A stretch of 64,000 bases of DNA from assembly GCA_036563245.1 (NCBI GenBank), contig DATCMU010000006.1, positions 61,785 to 125,784 of the forward strand, given 5' to 3'. Below the pieces are notes generated by a model that saw only the letters and a list, made by a program, of their open reading frames with translations, did not search any database and was not told the origin of the DNA. The position numbers and the translations under genes were made by a program. The DNA comes from DATCMU01 sp036563245. Its GTDB lineage: Bacteria; Pseudomonadota; Alphaproteobacteria; Rhizobiales; Devosiaceae. Position 1 is the first letter of the stretch. Each line of letters begins with the position of its first letter. This document shows, one piece after another, positions 9,881 to 20,096 of this stretch.

Positions 9881-10810
9881 ATGGTCGAAACCGCCTTCAT
9901 CGTCAGCGAGCCCCTGCGCGCCCACGTCCGTGCATGGGCGACCCATCTGGGCGCGGTGCGCCGGCTCGCTCCCAGGACCCTTGAGGCGTACGAGCGCGAT
10001 CTGTCGCAGTTCCTCGCCTTCCTCGCCGCCCATACCGGCGGGCCGGTCGAGGTGGAAACGCTGAACGATCTTCGCGCCGCGGACATTCGCGCCTTCATGG
10101 CGCAAAGACGCGCCGACGGCATCGGTCCGCGTTCGCTGGCCCGGGCCCTATCGGCGCTGAAGTCCTTCTTTGTCTATCTCGAACGCGAAGGCGTACCCGT
10201 TTCCGAAGCCGTAAACCTGGTCAGAACGCCCAAACTGCCAAGAACCTTGCCCAAGGCCCTCACGATAGCCGAGGCCAAGCGCGCTATTGTCGCCACGGGC
10301 GAAATGGAGGCGCGGCCGTGGATCGCCGCCCGGGACATTGCCGTGCTCACCCTCTGCTACGGCGCGGGCCTTCGCATATCAGAGGCGCTCTCCCTTACCC
10401 GCGCCGACCTGATCGGCGAAGTCATTCGCGTCACCGGCAAGGGCGGCAAGACCCGGCTTGTGCCGTTGATCGCGGCCGTGCGCTCGGCAGTGACCAACTA
10501 TATCGGGCTTTGTCCCTTCCATCTGGCGCCGAACGAACCTTTGTTTCGCGGCGCTCGGGGAGGCGTGCTGTCGCCGCGCCTGGTGCAGGGCCGTGTGGCG
10601 CAATTGCGCTCCGCCCTTGGCCTGCCGCCTTCGGCAACGCCCCATGCCCTCAGGCATTCCTTCGCCACTCACCTGCTTGGCCGCGGGGCCGATCTGCGTG
10701 CCATCCAGGAACTGCTCGGGCACGCGTCGCTGTCCACCACCCAGATCTATACGCGCGTCGACACCGAGCATCTGCTCGATGCCTATCGCAAGGCACATCC
10801 GCGCACCTGA
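9881..10810 (+). CDS. xerC: Tyrosine recombinase XerC
   Basis: Site-specific recombinase that resolves chromosome dimers at dif with XerD. 309 residues. An N-terminal SAM-like core-binding domain (about 10-105) precedes the catalytic domain, which has R165 (GLRISEAL), a GKGGK lysine near 187-190, H255 and R258 (HALRHSFATH), H281 (LLGHASLSTTQ) and the nucleophile Y290. It is divergent from priA over 102 bp. The length, the motifs and the housekeeping neighbours favour XerC over a phage integrase. XerC rather than XerD is inferred from the family's usual place beside priA. Confidence 0.9.
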   Translation: MVETAFIVSEPLRAHVRAWATHLGAVRRLAPRTLEAYERDLSQFLAFLAAHTGGPVEVETLNDLRAADIRAFMAQRRADGIGPRSLARALSALKSFFVYLEREGVPVSEAVNLVRTPKLPRTLPKALTIAEAKRAIVATGEMEARPWIAARDIAVLTLCYGAGLRISEALSLTRADLIGEVIRVTGKGGKTRLVPLIAAVRSAVTNYIGLCPFHLAPNEPLFRGARGGVLSPRLVQGRVAQLRSALGLPPSATPHALRHSFATHLLGRGADLRAIQELLGHASLSTTQIYTRVDTEHLLDAYRKAHPRT

Positions 10811-11026
10811 TCCACGATGAGGCTTTACCGCGCCCAGCGTCGGGTGTACCGAGTTCTCATGTCCGCGTTTGCCGCATCGATTGCGATTATTTGGCTTCTT
10901 GGCACCCAGATGTGCCGGGGAACGCGCGACTGACCAAAGCTCTTTGCGCATTTTCCACCGGCCGGCTCTCCCGGCACGGTCACGTCGTGCGCGGCAGGCG
11001 GCCCCAGATACGGACGGATCCGATCG

Positions 11027-11998
11027 ATGACCGACGTGCAGGCGAAAAATCTCTCCGCAGCCAAGACGATTGACGCGCCCGGCGAGCGCTGGGTTGGCTA
11101 CGCGCTTGGCGCGCTCGGCGCCTCGCTTTTCGCCACCAAGGGTATCGTGATCAAACTCGCGCTGGCCGAAAATGTCGACGCTGTGACCACCCTGACCTGG
11201 CGCATGATCATCGCGGTCCCCATCTTCGCGTTGATCGGGTGGATGGGCTACCGCCAGCGCGTTGCGCGGGGCAATCCGCCGGACATTTCGCCGCGAACCT
11301 TGCTGGCGATCTGTGCCGTCGGCGCGCTCGGCTATTATGTGGCAAGCTATCTCGATTTTGCCGGCCTCACCTATATCTCGGCCCAGTTCGACCGGCTGAT
11401 TCTGCTCACCTCCCCGTTCTTCGTGCTGCTGTTCGGCGCGATCCTCTTCAGGCGGCGCGTGACGCTGGCAATGATCGCGGCCCTTGTGGCGAGCTATCTG
11501 GGCCTGGTGGTCATCTTCGTGCACGACCTCGCCTTCGACGCAAGGGACGTGGTGCGCGGAACCTTGCTGGTGCTGGGCGCCGCCATCGCCTATGCAGGAT
11601 ACCAGCTGCTCGCAAAGCCCCTGATCGACCGGACCGGATCGCGCTTCTTCACTTCGCTGGCCATGACCTCGGCGGGCGTCGCCGTCGTTGCCCATTTCCT
11701 GCTCACGCACAATGCGGGCGACCTGCTGCTGCCGCCCAATGCCATGCTGCTGATGCTGGCTATGGGTACGGTATCGACGGTTTTGCCCGCCTACCTGATC
11801 GCCGCTGCCATCGGCCGCATCGGCTCCGAGCCGACTTCGGTAATGGGCAATATTTCGCCGCTGGTCACCATCGCCCTTGCCGTCACCATACTGGGCGAAA
11901 CCTTCTCCATCTGGCATGCGGTCGGCGCGGCGCTTGTGCTCGGCGGCGTGATAACCTTTGGCCGGCTCAGTGCCCGCGCAGCGGCACGCCCGGGCTGA
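11027..11998 (+). CDS. EamA/DMT-family membrane transporter
   Basis: Inner-membrane protein of the drug/metabolite transporter superfamily, 323 residues. About ten hydrophobic segments form two EamA repeats. The first starts near YALGALGASLFATKGIVIKLA, and the second ends in the LGETFSIWHAVGAALVLGGV type of segment. A short basic tail follows. The substrate cannot be read from sequence. It stands alone between xerC and the DUF5671 gene, with 216 bp before it in which I see nothing convincing. Confidence 0.85.
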   Translation: MTDVQAKNLSAAKTIDAPGERWVGYALGALGASLFATKGIVIKLALAENVDAVTTLTWRMIIAVPIFALIGWMGYRQRVARGNPPDISPRTLLAICAVGALGYYVASYLDFAGLTYISAQFDRLILLTSPFFVLLFGAILFRRRVTLAMIAALVASYLGLVVIFVHDLAFDARDVVRGTLLVLGAAIAYAGYQLLAKPLIDRTGSRFFTSLAMTSAGVAVVAHFLLTHNAGDLLLPPNAMLLMLAMGTVSTVLPAYLIAAAIGRIGSEPTSVMGNISPLVTIALAVTILGETFSIWHAVGAALVLGGVITFGRLSARAAARPG

Positions 11999-12103
11999 TG
12001 CAGAGCGCATTGCCGTCGCCCGCGCCGGCCATTGACGCCATCCACACGCCGCCGCATCATTCCTGCGGGCGGGAAATGTTTCCACGCATGAAAAGGTGAA
12101 GCC

Positions 12104-12739
12104 ATGGGCCGAGGGGAAGACGACCTGACCGCTTTCGTGCGCGAGGCGCTCGCCCGGGGCCAGTCCCGCGACGAGATTTCCGGTATCCTTGTTGCGGCGG
12201 GTTGGCCCAGGGAGCAGATCGTCAACGCGCTGCGCAATTTCGCCGAGGTCGACTTCCCAATACCGGTTCCGCGTCCGCGACCGCAGCTTTCGGCCTCAGA
12301 GGCGTTCATCTACCTGCTGGTCTTCTCCACGCTCTGCGCCAGCGCCACCAGTCTGGGATCATTGCTGTTCTCGTTCATCGACCGAGCGTTTCCGGACCCC
12401 GCGCTTGACGCGAACTGGTCCGGCTATGTCGTTCGCCGTTCGGTGGCGACGCTGGTCATCGCCTTCCCCATATTCGTGCTGGCCTCGCGGCACGTTCGCA
12501 ACATGCTTGCGGCAAATCCGGTCCGCCGCGCCTCGCCGGTACGCAAATGGCTCACCTACCTGGCCATCTATGTCGCCGCCATCGTGGTAATCGGCGACCT
12601 GGTGGCCGTAGTCTACAATCTGCTCGGCGGCGAACTCACCGCGCGCTTCGTGCTCAAGGCGCTCACGGTCGGGTTGATCGGCGGAGGGATCGTGGCCTGG
12701 TACCTGCCCGACATTCGCCGCGACGAGAGCGAAAGTTGA
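12104..12739 (+). CDS. DUF5671-type membrane protein
   Basis: 211 residues. An N-terminal helical segment (about 8-50: DLTAFVREALARGQSRDEISGIL and on) resembles a small helix-turn-helix-like domain that recurs before DUF5671. Four hydrophobic segments follow (about 66-95, 112-130, 145-172 and 182-203). The function of DUF5671 is unknown. The next gene begins inside its stop codon (TTGA), so the two are translationally coupled and probably act together. Confidence 0.7.
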   Translation: MGRGEDDLTAFVREALARGQSRDEISGILVAAGWPREQIVNALRNFAEVDFPIPVPRPRPQLSASEAFIYLLVFSTLCASATSLGSLLFSFIDRAFPDPALDANWSGYVVRRSVATLVIAFPIFVLASRHVRNMLAANPVRRASPVRKWLTYLAIYVAAIVVIGDLVAVVYNLLGGELTARFVLKALTVGLIGGGIVAWYLPDIRRDESES

Positions 12740-13158
12740 GCGCGGGAAGGAATCTCATCGCCTACGGCGCCGTCGCAGTCGTTGTGGCGGCGGTCGTTGG
12801 CGGTGTCGTGCTGATCGGTTCACCCTCAAGCCAGCGCATCCTGCGTTTCGACGAACAGCGCGTATCCAACTTGCGCAGTCTGTCGTCCGCCATAGAAATC
12901 TTCGCTGCCCGGCACGCGGCCTTGCCGCAGGATCTCGACGCCTTGCTGGCGGACCCAACGGTTTATGCGCAATCGACAAGGGACCCCGAGACCGGCTCAC
13001 CCTACGCCTATCGGATCATCAACGCACAGAGCTACGAACTTTGCGCCGAATTCGGGGCAGCTTCTGCTGACGCCACATACGTTCCGGATGGCTTCCGCCA
13101 TCCCGAGGGGCATCACTGCTTCACCTTCACGATACCAGGCAAGCCTTCGCCCGGTTAG
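12736..13158 (+). CDS. Small membrane-anchored protein, pseudopilin-like
   Basis: 140 residues from a TTG at 12736 that overlaps the upstream TGA stop (TTGA). One N-terminal membrane segment (about 8-25, rich in Val and Ala) is followed by a helix with RVSNLRSLSSAIEIF and a proline-containing globular part ending HCFTFTIPG. This layout resembles type II secretion or type IV pseudopilins, but I see no prepilin peptidase site, so the link is tentative. A degenerate RIME-like repeat starts at its TAG stop. Confidence 0.7.
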   Translation: MSAGRNLIAYGAVAVVVAAVVGGVVLIGSPSSQRILRFDEQRVSNLRSLSSAIEIFAARHAALPQDLDALLADPTVYAQSTRDPETGSPYAYRIINAQSYELCAEFGAASADATYVPDGFRHPEGHHCFTFTIPGKPSPG

Positions 13159-13242
13159 AACATGTTGCGGAAAAGCGGGGCCCGGTTTTCCGATTCGCAC
13201 ATGCGACACGCAAGAACCTGGACCATCCGCTTTGGGTCCATC
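13156..13242 (+). repeat. RIME-like intergenic repeat, copy A (degenerate)
   Basis: Begins at the TAG stop of the preceding gene. It shares with copy B the blocks GGAAAAG, CCGGTTTTCCG, TTCG and ACATGCGACA in the same order, then a GGACCAT block. A TGGACC/GGTCCA inverted repeat closes it. It is oriented with the + strand. Confidence 0.65.
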
Positions 13243-13257
13243 AGAAGGTGACAGGGA

Positions 13258-14664
13258 CTAGATGTGCAAGGCGCCCAGGCCGCAGGCCAGCGCCGCCTCC
13301 CGAACCGCTTCGGACAGCGTGGGATGGGCGTGGCAGGTGCGCGCCAGATCCTCGGCCGCGCCGCCGAATTCCATCAGCACGGCCAGTTCGTGGATCATCT
13401 CTCCGGCATTCTTGCCGATGATATGCGCGCCGAGCACCCGATCGGTGGTCGCATCGGCAAGGATCTTCACGAACCCCTGCGTCGCAAGGATCGACTTGGC
13501 CCGGCCATTGGCGCTGAACGGGAACTTGCCGACCTTGTACGCGACACCCTCATTCTTGAGGTCTTCCTCGGTCTTGCCGACCGAGGCGACTTCGGGGTTT
13601 GTATAGACCACGCCGGGAATGACCCCGTAGTTGACATGCCCGGCCTGCCCGACCAGCAATTCGGCCAGCGCGACGCCTTCGTCCTCGGCCTTGTGCGCCA
13701 GCATCGGGCCTGCAATCACGTCGCCAATGGCATAGATGCCCTCGATGCTGGTCCTGTAGTGCCCATCGGTGCGGACACGCCCGCGCTCATCCAGCGCCAC
13801 CCCGGCCGCCTCGAGCCCAAGCCCTTCTGTAAAGGGTTTGCGTCCGATCGCCACCAGCGCCACGTCCGCGTCAATTGTCTGCGCTTCGCCGCCGGCCGCC
13901 GGTTCGACGCGCGCCCGCAGCCCATCCTCGGTGCGCTCGATCCCTGTCACCTTGGTCGACAGCCGGAATTCGAAACCCTGCTTGGAAAGGATGCGCTGGA
14001 ACTGCTTGGCAACCTCGCCGTCCATGCCGGGCAGGATGCGGTCGAGATATTCGACCACCGTCACCTTGGCGCCAAGCCGCGACCAGACCGAACCAAGCTC
14101 GAGCCCGATCACGCCGGCGCCGATCACCAGGAGATTTTCCGGAACCTTTTCAAGGCTGAGTGCGCCGGTCGAGGTGACGACGCGTTCCTCGTCCACCGTG
14201 ATGCCGGGCAGATCGGTCGACACCGATCCGGTGGCGATCACGATGTTCCTTGTCTCGATGGTTTGCGCCTCACCGTTCTCCGGCGTTACCGTCACCTTTC
14301 CCGGCGCGGCGATGCTGCCCTGGCCGCGAAAAGCCGTTATCTTGTTCTTCTTGAACAGATATTCGACGCCCGCGGTATTGGACTTCACCGTGTCGTCCTT
14401 GAACCCGAGCATCTGCGGCAGGTTCAGCCGCGGCCCATCGATGTCGATCCCGAGCTTGTCGAAATTCTCCAGCGCCTCCTCGAACATCTCGCTGGCGTGC
14501 AGCAAGGCCTTGGAGGGAATGCATCCGATATTGAGGCAGGTGCCGCCGAACGTGGCCCACTTCTCCACCACCGCGACCTTCAGCCCGAGCTGGGCTGCAC
14601 GAATGGCACAGACGTACCCCCCGGGGCCGCTGCCGATTACGGTGAGATCGAATGTGTCCGCCAT
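13258..14664 (-). CDS. lpdA: Dihydrolipoyl dehydrogenase (E3) of 2-oxoglutarate dehydrogenase
   Basis: FAD flavoprotein that reoxidises dihydrolipoyl groups with NAD+. 468 residues. The FAD-binding GSGPGGYVCA is at 11-20 and the redox disulfide GGTCLNIGC has C43 and C48. A second Rossmann motif (VIGAGVIGLELGSVW) binds NAD. The C-terminal HAHPTLSEA supplies the catalytic His of the partner subunit. Last gene of the sucA-sucB-lpd group, so it is most likely the E3 dedicated to 2-oxoglutarate dehydrogenase. Confidence 0.96.
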   Translation of the reverse strand: MADTFDLTVIGSGPGGYVCAIRAAQLGLKVAVVEKWATFGGTCLNIGCIPSKALLHASEMFEEALENFDKLGIDIDGPRLNLPQMLGFKDDTVKSNTAGVEYLFKKNKITAFRGQGSIAAPGKVTVTPENGEAQTIETRNIVIATGSVSTDLPGITVDEERVVTSTGALSLEKVPENLLVIGAGVIGLELGSVWSRLGAKVTVVEYLDRILPGMDGEVAKQFQRILSKQGFEFRLSTKVTGIERTEDGLRARVEPAAGGEAQTIDADVALVAIGRKPFTEGLGLEAAGVALDERGRVRTDGHYRTSIEGIYAIGDVIAGPMLAHKAEDEGVALAELLVGQAGHVNYGVIPGVVYTNPEVASVGKTEEDLKNEGVAYKVGKFPFSANGRAKSILATQGFVKILADATTDRVLGAHIIGKNAGEMIHELAVLMEFGGAAEDLARTCHAHPTLSEAVREAALACGLGALHI

Positions 14665-14716
14665 TGTAGTATCCCGGAATTGCTAGGAAGTGGGGAGTGT
14701 GGTCCGCCCGGCCGCC

Positions 14717-14739
14717 GCGCGGCCCTCGGGGGGCCGCGC
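14717..14739 (-). other. Intercistronic hairpin between sucB and lpdA
   Basis: GCGCGGCC, a 7-base loop, GGCCGCGC: a perfect 8-bp GC stem in the 94-bp gap. There is no T-run, so it is probably an RNA stability or processing signal. Confidence 0.5.
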
Positions 14740-14758
14740 CGGCTCCGGCAGGACCGCC

Positions 14759-15982
14759 TCAGAGATCGAGCACCAGCCGCTGCGGGTCCTCGAGGCTCTC
14801 CTTGACGCGCACCAGGAAGGTGACCGCCTCTTTGCCGTCGACGATACGATGATCGTATGAAAGCGCCAGATACATCATCGGGCGCACCACGATCTGGCCG
14901 CCGACCACCACGGGACGGTCCTGGATCTTGTGCATCCCCAGAATTCCAGACTGCGGTGCGTTCAGGATCGGGGTCGACATCAACGATCCATAGACACCGC
15001 CATTGGAGATGGTGAAAGTGCCACCCTGCATGTCGGCCATGGTCAGCTGGCCGTCACGGGCCGACCGGCCCAGTCGCGCGATTTCCTTTTCGATCTCGGC
15101 AATCGACATCTGGTCCGCATCGCGCACCACGGGCACCACGAGACCTTTCTCGGTGCCCACAGCCACACCGATATGGGCATAGGGCTTGTAGATGATCTCG
15201 TCGCCGTCGATCTCGGCATTCACCGCCGGAATTTCCTTGAGCGCGTGGGTCACCGCCTTGGTAAAGAAGCCCATGAAGCCAAGCTTCACGCCGTGCTTTT
15301 TCTCGAACAGATCCTTGTAGCTCGCGCGCAGGTCCATCACCGGCTTCATGTCCACCTCGTTGAAGGTGGTCAGCATGGCCGCCGTGTTCTGCGCGTCCTT
15401 GAGACGGCGCGCGATCGTCTGGCGCAGTCGGGTCATCTTGACGCGTTCCTCGCGGGCGGCGTCCTCGACCGGCGCGGGCGCGCGCGCCTGGGCCGGCGCC
15501 GCTTGCGCAGCGGCGGCGGGTTTGGAAAGCGCCGCCAGCACGTCCTCCTTGAGGACCTGTCCGCGCTTGCCCGAACCCTCGACATTCTCGGGGGCCATGC
15601 CCTTCTCCGCCATCAGCTTTCCGGCCGACGGGCTGGGCGGCATGGCGGAAGGCGCTGGCGCGGCAGGTGATGGCGCCGCGGGAGCCGCGGCGGGGGCAGG
15701 CTTTGCCGCAGCCTCTGCCGCCGCCGGTTTCGCGGCGGCGCCATTGCCCTCGGTGATGGCGCCGATCAGCGCGCCGACTTCGACTGTCTCGCCTTCGGCC
15801 ACCGAAATCGCTTCGATGACACCGGCGCTGGGGGCCGGCACCTCGACGGTTACCTTGTCGGTCTCCAGTTCGACCACCGGCTCATCGGCAGCGACCGTAT
15901 CGCCCACCTTCTTGAACCACTGGCCAACAGTCGCCTCGGTAACGCTTTCGCCGAGCGTCGGCACCCGGATTTCAACGGACAT
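14759..15982 (-). CDS. sucB: Dihydrolipoyllysine-residue succinyltransferase (E2)
   Basis: Core acyltransferase of the 2-oxoglutarate dehydrogenase complex. 407 residues. One lipoyl domain with the modified lysine K43 in ETDKVTVEVP is followed by an Ala/Pro-rich linker (about 80-120). The E3-binding domain (KLMAEKGMAPENVEGSGKRG) lies at about 122-145. The catalytic domain ends with SYDHRIVDG, which carries the active-site His. It sits 29 bp after sucA and before lpdA. Confidence 0.96.
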   Translation of the reverse strand: MSVEIRVPTLGESVTEATVGQWFKKVGDTVAADEPVVELETDKVTVEVPAPSAGVIEAISVAEGETVEVGALIGAITEGNGAAAKPAAAEAAAKPAPAAAPAAPSPAAPAPSAMPPSPSAGKLMAEKGMAPENVEGSGKRGQVLKEDVLAALSKPAAAAQAAPAQARAPAPVEDAAREERVKMTRLRQTIARRLKDAQNTAAMLTTFNEVDMKPVMDLRASYKDLFEKKHGVKLGFMGFFTKAVTHALKEIPAVNAEIDGDEIIYKPYAHIGVAVGTEKGLVVPVVRDADQMSIAEIEKEIARLGRSARDGQLTMADMQGGTFTISNGGVYGSLMSTPILNAPQSGILGMHKIQDRPVVVGGQIVVRPMMYLALSYDHRIVDGKEAVTFLVRVKESLEDPQRLVLDL

Positions 15983-16011
15983 CCCTGGTTTCCCTGGTTG
16001 TTTGAACTTTA

Positions 16012-18999
16012 CTACTCGCCGAAGGCCTCATCGAGGAACGCCTGCAACTGGGCCAGGTGCGTGCGCATCAGGCCGGTCGCCGTGGACGCGGACGCGGCAC
16101 GGCCCACGTAACGCGGACGCTGCCCGCTGCGGCCCATCTGGTCAAGCACCCATTCGACATAGGGCTGGACGAACGCCCAGGCCCCCATGTTCTTGGGTTC
16201 CTCCTGGCACCAGACGATCTCGGCTTTGGGGAACCGCTGCAATTCGTCGTGCAGGGCCTTGGCCGGGAACGGGTAGAGCTGTTCCACGCGCAATAGATAC
16301 ACATCGTTCACGCCGCGCTTCTCGCGATCCTCAAGCAGGTCGTAGTAGACCTTGCCGGAGCAAAGAACCACCCGCCTGATCTCGTCGTCCTTGGCCAGCT
16401 TGATCGTCGTCTTGGGGGTGCCCGGCGCCTCCGCGTCGTCCCACAGCAGGCGATGGAAGCAGCTTTCCGGCCCGAACTCGTTGAGATCGGAGACCGCCTT
16501 CTTGTGCCTGAGCAGCGACTTCGGCGTCATCAGCACCAGGGGCTTGCGGAAGTCGCGCTTGAGCTGGCGCCTCAGGGCATGGAAATAGTTGGCTGGCGTC
16601 GTGCAGTTGGCGACCTGCATGTTATCTTCCGCGCACAGCTGCAGGTAGCGCTCGAGCCGTGCGGACGAGTGCTCGGGGCCCTGGCCCTCGTAGCCGTGCG
16701 GCAAGAGCATGACCAGACCCGACATGCGGAACCACTTGCGCTCGCCCGCCGAAATGAACTGGTCCACAACCACCTGCGCGCCATTGGCGAAATCGCCGAA
16801 TTGCGCTTCCCACAGGGTCAGCGCGTTCGGCTCTGCCAGCGAATACCCATATTCGAAGCCGAGCACGGCCTCTTCGGAGAGCATGGAGTTGATGACCTCG
16901 TAGCGGCCCTGCCGGGGCGCCACGTTGTTGAGCGGAATGAAGGTCTCTTCCGTCTCCTGGTCATAGAGCACCGAGTGGCGCTGGCTGAATGTGCCGCGCT
17001 CCACGTCCTGCCCCGAAAGACGCACCGGGTGTCCTTCAGCCAAAAGGGTGCCGAAGGCCAGCGCCTCGCCGGTTGACCAGTCGATCCCCGTTCCGCTTTC
17101 CAGCGTCTTGCGCCGCGCGTCGATGAACCGGCCAATGGTGCGGTGCAGGTTGAACCCTTGTGGAATGTCGGTGAGTTTCTCGCACACCGTCTTCAGCGTC
17201 TGCGCATCGGGAGCGGAATTGCCCCGCCGTGGCCCTTCGTCGGCCACCGGCTTCATGTTCTTCCAGGCGCCGTCCAGCCAGTCCGCCTTGTTCGGGCGAT
17301 AGTCCGAGCCGCCCTCGAACTCGCTTTCGAGATGAGAGCGCCAGGCGGCCCGCATTTCCTCGATGTCGGCCTCGGTCACCAGGCCCTCGCCGATCAGCTT
17401 CTCGGCATAGATCTCCAGCGTGGTCTTGTGGGCGCGGATGCGCTTGTACATCAGCGGCTGGGTGAATGAAGGCTCGTCGCCTTCGTTGTGTCCGAACCGG
17501 CGATAACAGAACATGTCGATCACGACGGGACGGTGGAACCGTTGCCGGAACTCCGTCGCAACCTTGGCGGCGAACACCACCGCCTCGGGGTCGTCGCCGT
17601 TGACGTGGAAGACCGGCGCCTCGATCATCTTCGCGACGTCGGTGGGATAGGGCGATGAGCGCGACAGCATCGGCGCGGTGGTGAAGCCGATCTGGTTGTT
17701 GACGATGAAGTGGATCGATCCGCCGGTGCGGTGCCCGCGCAGGCCCGACAACCCGAAGCATTCCGCGACCACGCCCTGCCCGGCGAAAGCGGCGTCGCCA
17801 TGGATCAAGAGCGGCAGGACGCTGGACCGGTCGGTCTGGCGCGGCACGATGAAGACACCGTCAACCGCGTTGCGCTGGTCCTGCTTGGCCCGCGCCTTGC
17901 CCAGCACCACGGGATCGACGATCTCCAGGTGCGAAGGGTTGGCAGTAAGCGACAGGTGCACGGAATTGCCGTCGAATTCGCGGTCTGAAGACGCGCCCAG
18001 GTGATACTTGACGTCACCGGACCCTTCCACGTCGTCCGGATAGTAGGCGCCGCCCTTGAACTCGTGGAAGAGTGCGCGATGCGGCTTTCCCATCACCTGG
18101 GTCAGCACGTTCAGCCGGCCGCGATGGGCCATGCCCAGAACGATGTCCTTCACCCCCAGCGCGCCGCCGCGCTTGATGATCTGCTCGAGCGCCGGGATCA
18201 GCGATTCCGCGCCATCCAGCCCGAACCGCTTGGTGCCGGTATACTTGACATCGAGGAATTTCTCGAAGCCCTCGGCCTCGATCAGCTTGTTCAGGATCGC
18301 CTTCTTGCCCTGAGGCGTGAAGGTGATCTCCTTGTCCGGGCCCTCGATGCGTTCCTGCAGCCAGGCCTTGGCTTCGGGATCGGAAATATGCATGAACTCC
18401 ACGCCCAGCGTGGAGCAGTAGGTGCGGTTCAGCACCTCCAGCATTTCCGGCACCGTCGCGTATTCGAGGCCCAGATAGTAGTCGATGAAGATCTTGCGGT
18501 CGTAGTCGGCCTCGGTGAAACCGTAATTGGCCGGATCGAGTTCGGGAGCCTCTTCCCGGTCCTGAAGATGCAGGGGATCGAGATCGGCATGCAGGTGGCC
18601 CCGCATCCGGTAGGCGCGGATCATCATGATCGCCCGGATGGAGTCCCGCGTCGCGCCCAGCACTTCCTCGTTGGTCAGCGCGCGGCCTTCCTTGCCGGCC
18701 TTCTCGCTGGCCGCCTTGTGGGCGCGCACCGCGAGTTCTCCCCAGTCGCCATCGAATGCCGAGACCAGTTCGCCATTGGCGCTGCGCGGCCAGTCGCGCC
18801 GCTGCCAGGAGGGGCCTTCCGCATTGCGGCGCGCCTGTTCGGGAGTGTCCCCCAGCTTGCCGAAGAACGATCGCCAGCTCTCGTCGACGCTCGACGGATC
18901 GGCGGTGAAGCGGGCGTAGAGATCGTCGATATAGTCCGCGTTCCCGCCATAGAGGAACGAGGTGAGCAAGAACGTTTCGTTCTTTTCCTGTCGTGTCAT
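16012..18999 (-). CDS. sucA: 2-oxoglutarate dehydrogenase E1 component
   Basis: Thiamine-diphosphate enzyme that decarboxylates 2-oxoglutarate and succinylates the lipoyl group of E2. 995 residues from the ATG at 18999, the usual length. The upstream in-frame extension to 19275 runs across the sucD end and is not real. Family marks: FLYGGNADYIDDLYARF near the start, VLGMAHRGRLNVL, NNQIGFTTAP, VFHVNGDDPEAV and HGYEGQGPEHSSARLER. No clear Shine-Dalgarno precedes the ATG, and a 7-bp hairpin ends 8 bases upstream of it. Confidence 0.96.
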   Translation of the reverse strand: MTRQEKNETFLLTSFLYGGNADYIDDLYARFTADPSSVDESWRSFFGKLGDTPEQARRNAEGPSWQRRDWPRSANGELVSAFDGDWGELAVRAHKAASEKAGKEGRALTNEEVLGATRDSIRAIMMIRAYRMRGHLHADLDPLHLQDREEAPELDPANYGFTEADYDRKIFIDYYLGLEYATVPEMLEVLNRTYCSTLGVEFMHISDPEAKAWLQERIEGPDKEITFTPQGKKAILNKLIEAEGFEKFLDVKYTGTKRFGLDGAESLIPALEQIIKRGGALGVKDIVLGMAHRGRLNVLTQVMGKPHRALFHEFKGGAYYPDDVEGSGDVKYHLGASSDREFDGNSVHLSLTANPSHLEIVDPVVLGKARAKQDQRNAVDGVFIVPRQTDRSSVLPLLIHGDAAFAGQGVVAECFGLSGLRGHRTGGSIHFIVNNQIGFTTAPMLSRSSPYPTDVAKMIEAPVFHVNGDDPEAVVFAAKVATEFRQRFHRPVVIDMFCYRRFGHNEGDEPSFTQPLMYKRIRAHKTTLEIYAEKLIGEGLVTEADIEEMRAAWRSHLESEFEGGSDYRPNKADWLDGAWKNMKPVADEGPRRGNSAPDAQTLKTVCEKLTDIPQGFNLHRTIGRFIDARRKTLESGTGIDWSTGEALAFGTLLAEGHPVRLSGQDVERGTFSQRHSVLYDQETEETFIPLNNVAPRQGRYEVINSMLSEEAVLGFEYGYSLAEPNALTLWEAQFGDFANGAQVVVDQFISAGERKWFRMSGLVMLLPHGYEGQGPEHSSARLERYLQLCAEDNMQVANCTTPANYFHALRRQLKRDFRKPLVLMTPKSLLRHKKAVSDLNEFGPESCFHRLLWDDAEAPGTPKTTIKLAKDDEIRRVVLCSGKVYYDLLEDREKRGVNDVYLLRVEQLYPFPAKALHDELQRFPKAEIVWCQEEPKNMGAWAFVQPYVEWVLDQMGRSGQRPRYVGRAASASTATGLMRTHLAQLQAFLDEAFGE

Positions 19000-19007
19000 G
19001 AATGCGC

Positions 19008-19028
19008 GACGGGGTATCTGGCCCCGTC
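19008..19028 (-). other. Hairpin in the sucA leader next to the start codon
   Basis: On the minus strand GACGGGG, a 7-base loop, CCCCGTC, ending 8 bases before the sucA ATG at the place where a ribosome binding site would normally be. Possibly a translational control element (inference). Confidence 0.5.
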
Positions 19029-19171
19029 TTCCCTGTTCCCCGCGCCATGGCCCGCGGGTAGGCCATCGATTAGGACTTTCGGGCAGTTTGCCCGCCACAC
19101 ACTTACATGTTGTTAACTGCTGGGGAAAAGCAACCTTTGGTGATCCCCGCCGCCTCGCATCCCGCGCAGCG

Positions 19172-20077
<906 letters not shown>

Positions 20078-20096
20078 TGGCGGGTTCCGCTTTTCG

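Noticed and set aside
9881..10810. Tyrosine recombinase as a sign of an integrated element
   Set aside because: No attachment repeats, no phage genes and a housekeeping context next to priA; it reads as chromosomal XerC.
10817..10933. 38-codon + strand ORF with one hydrophobic stretch after xerC
   Set aside because: No ribosome site and no recognisable features; the hydrophobic stretch may be chance. Not listed as a gene.
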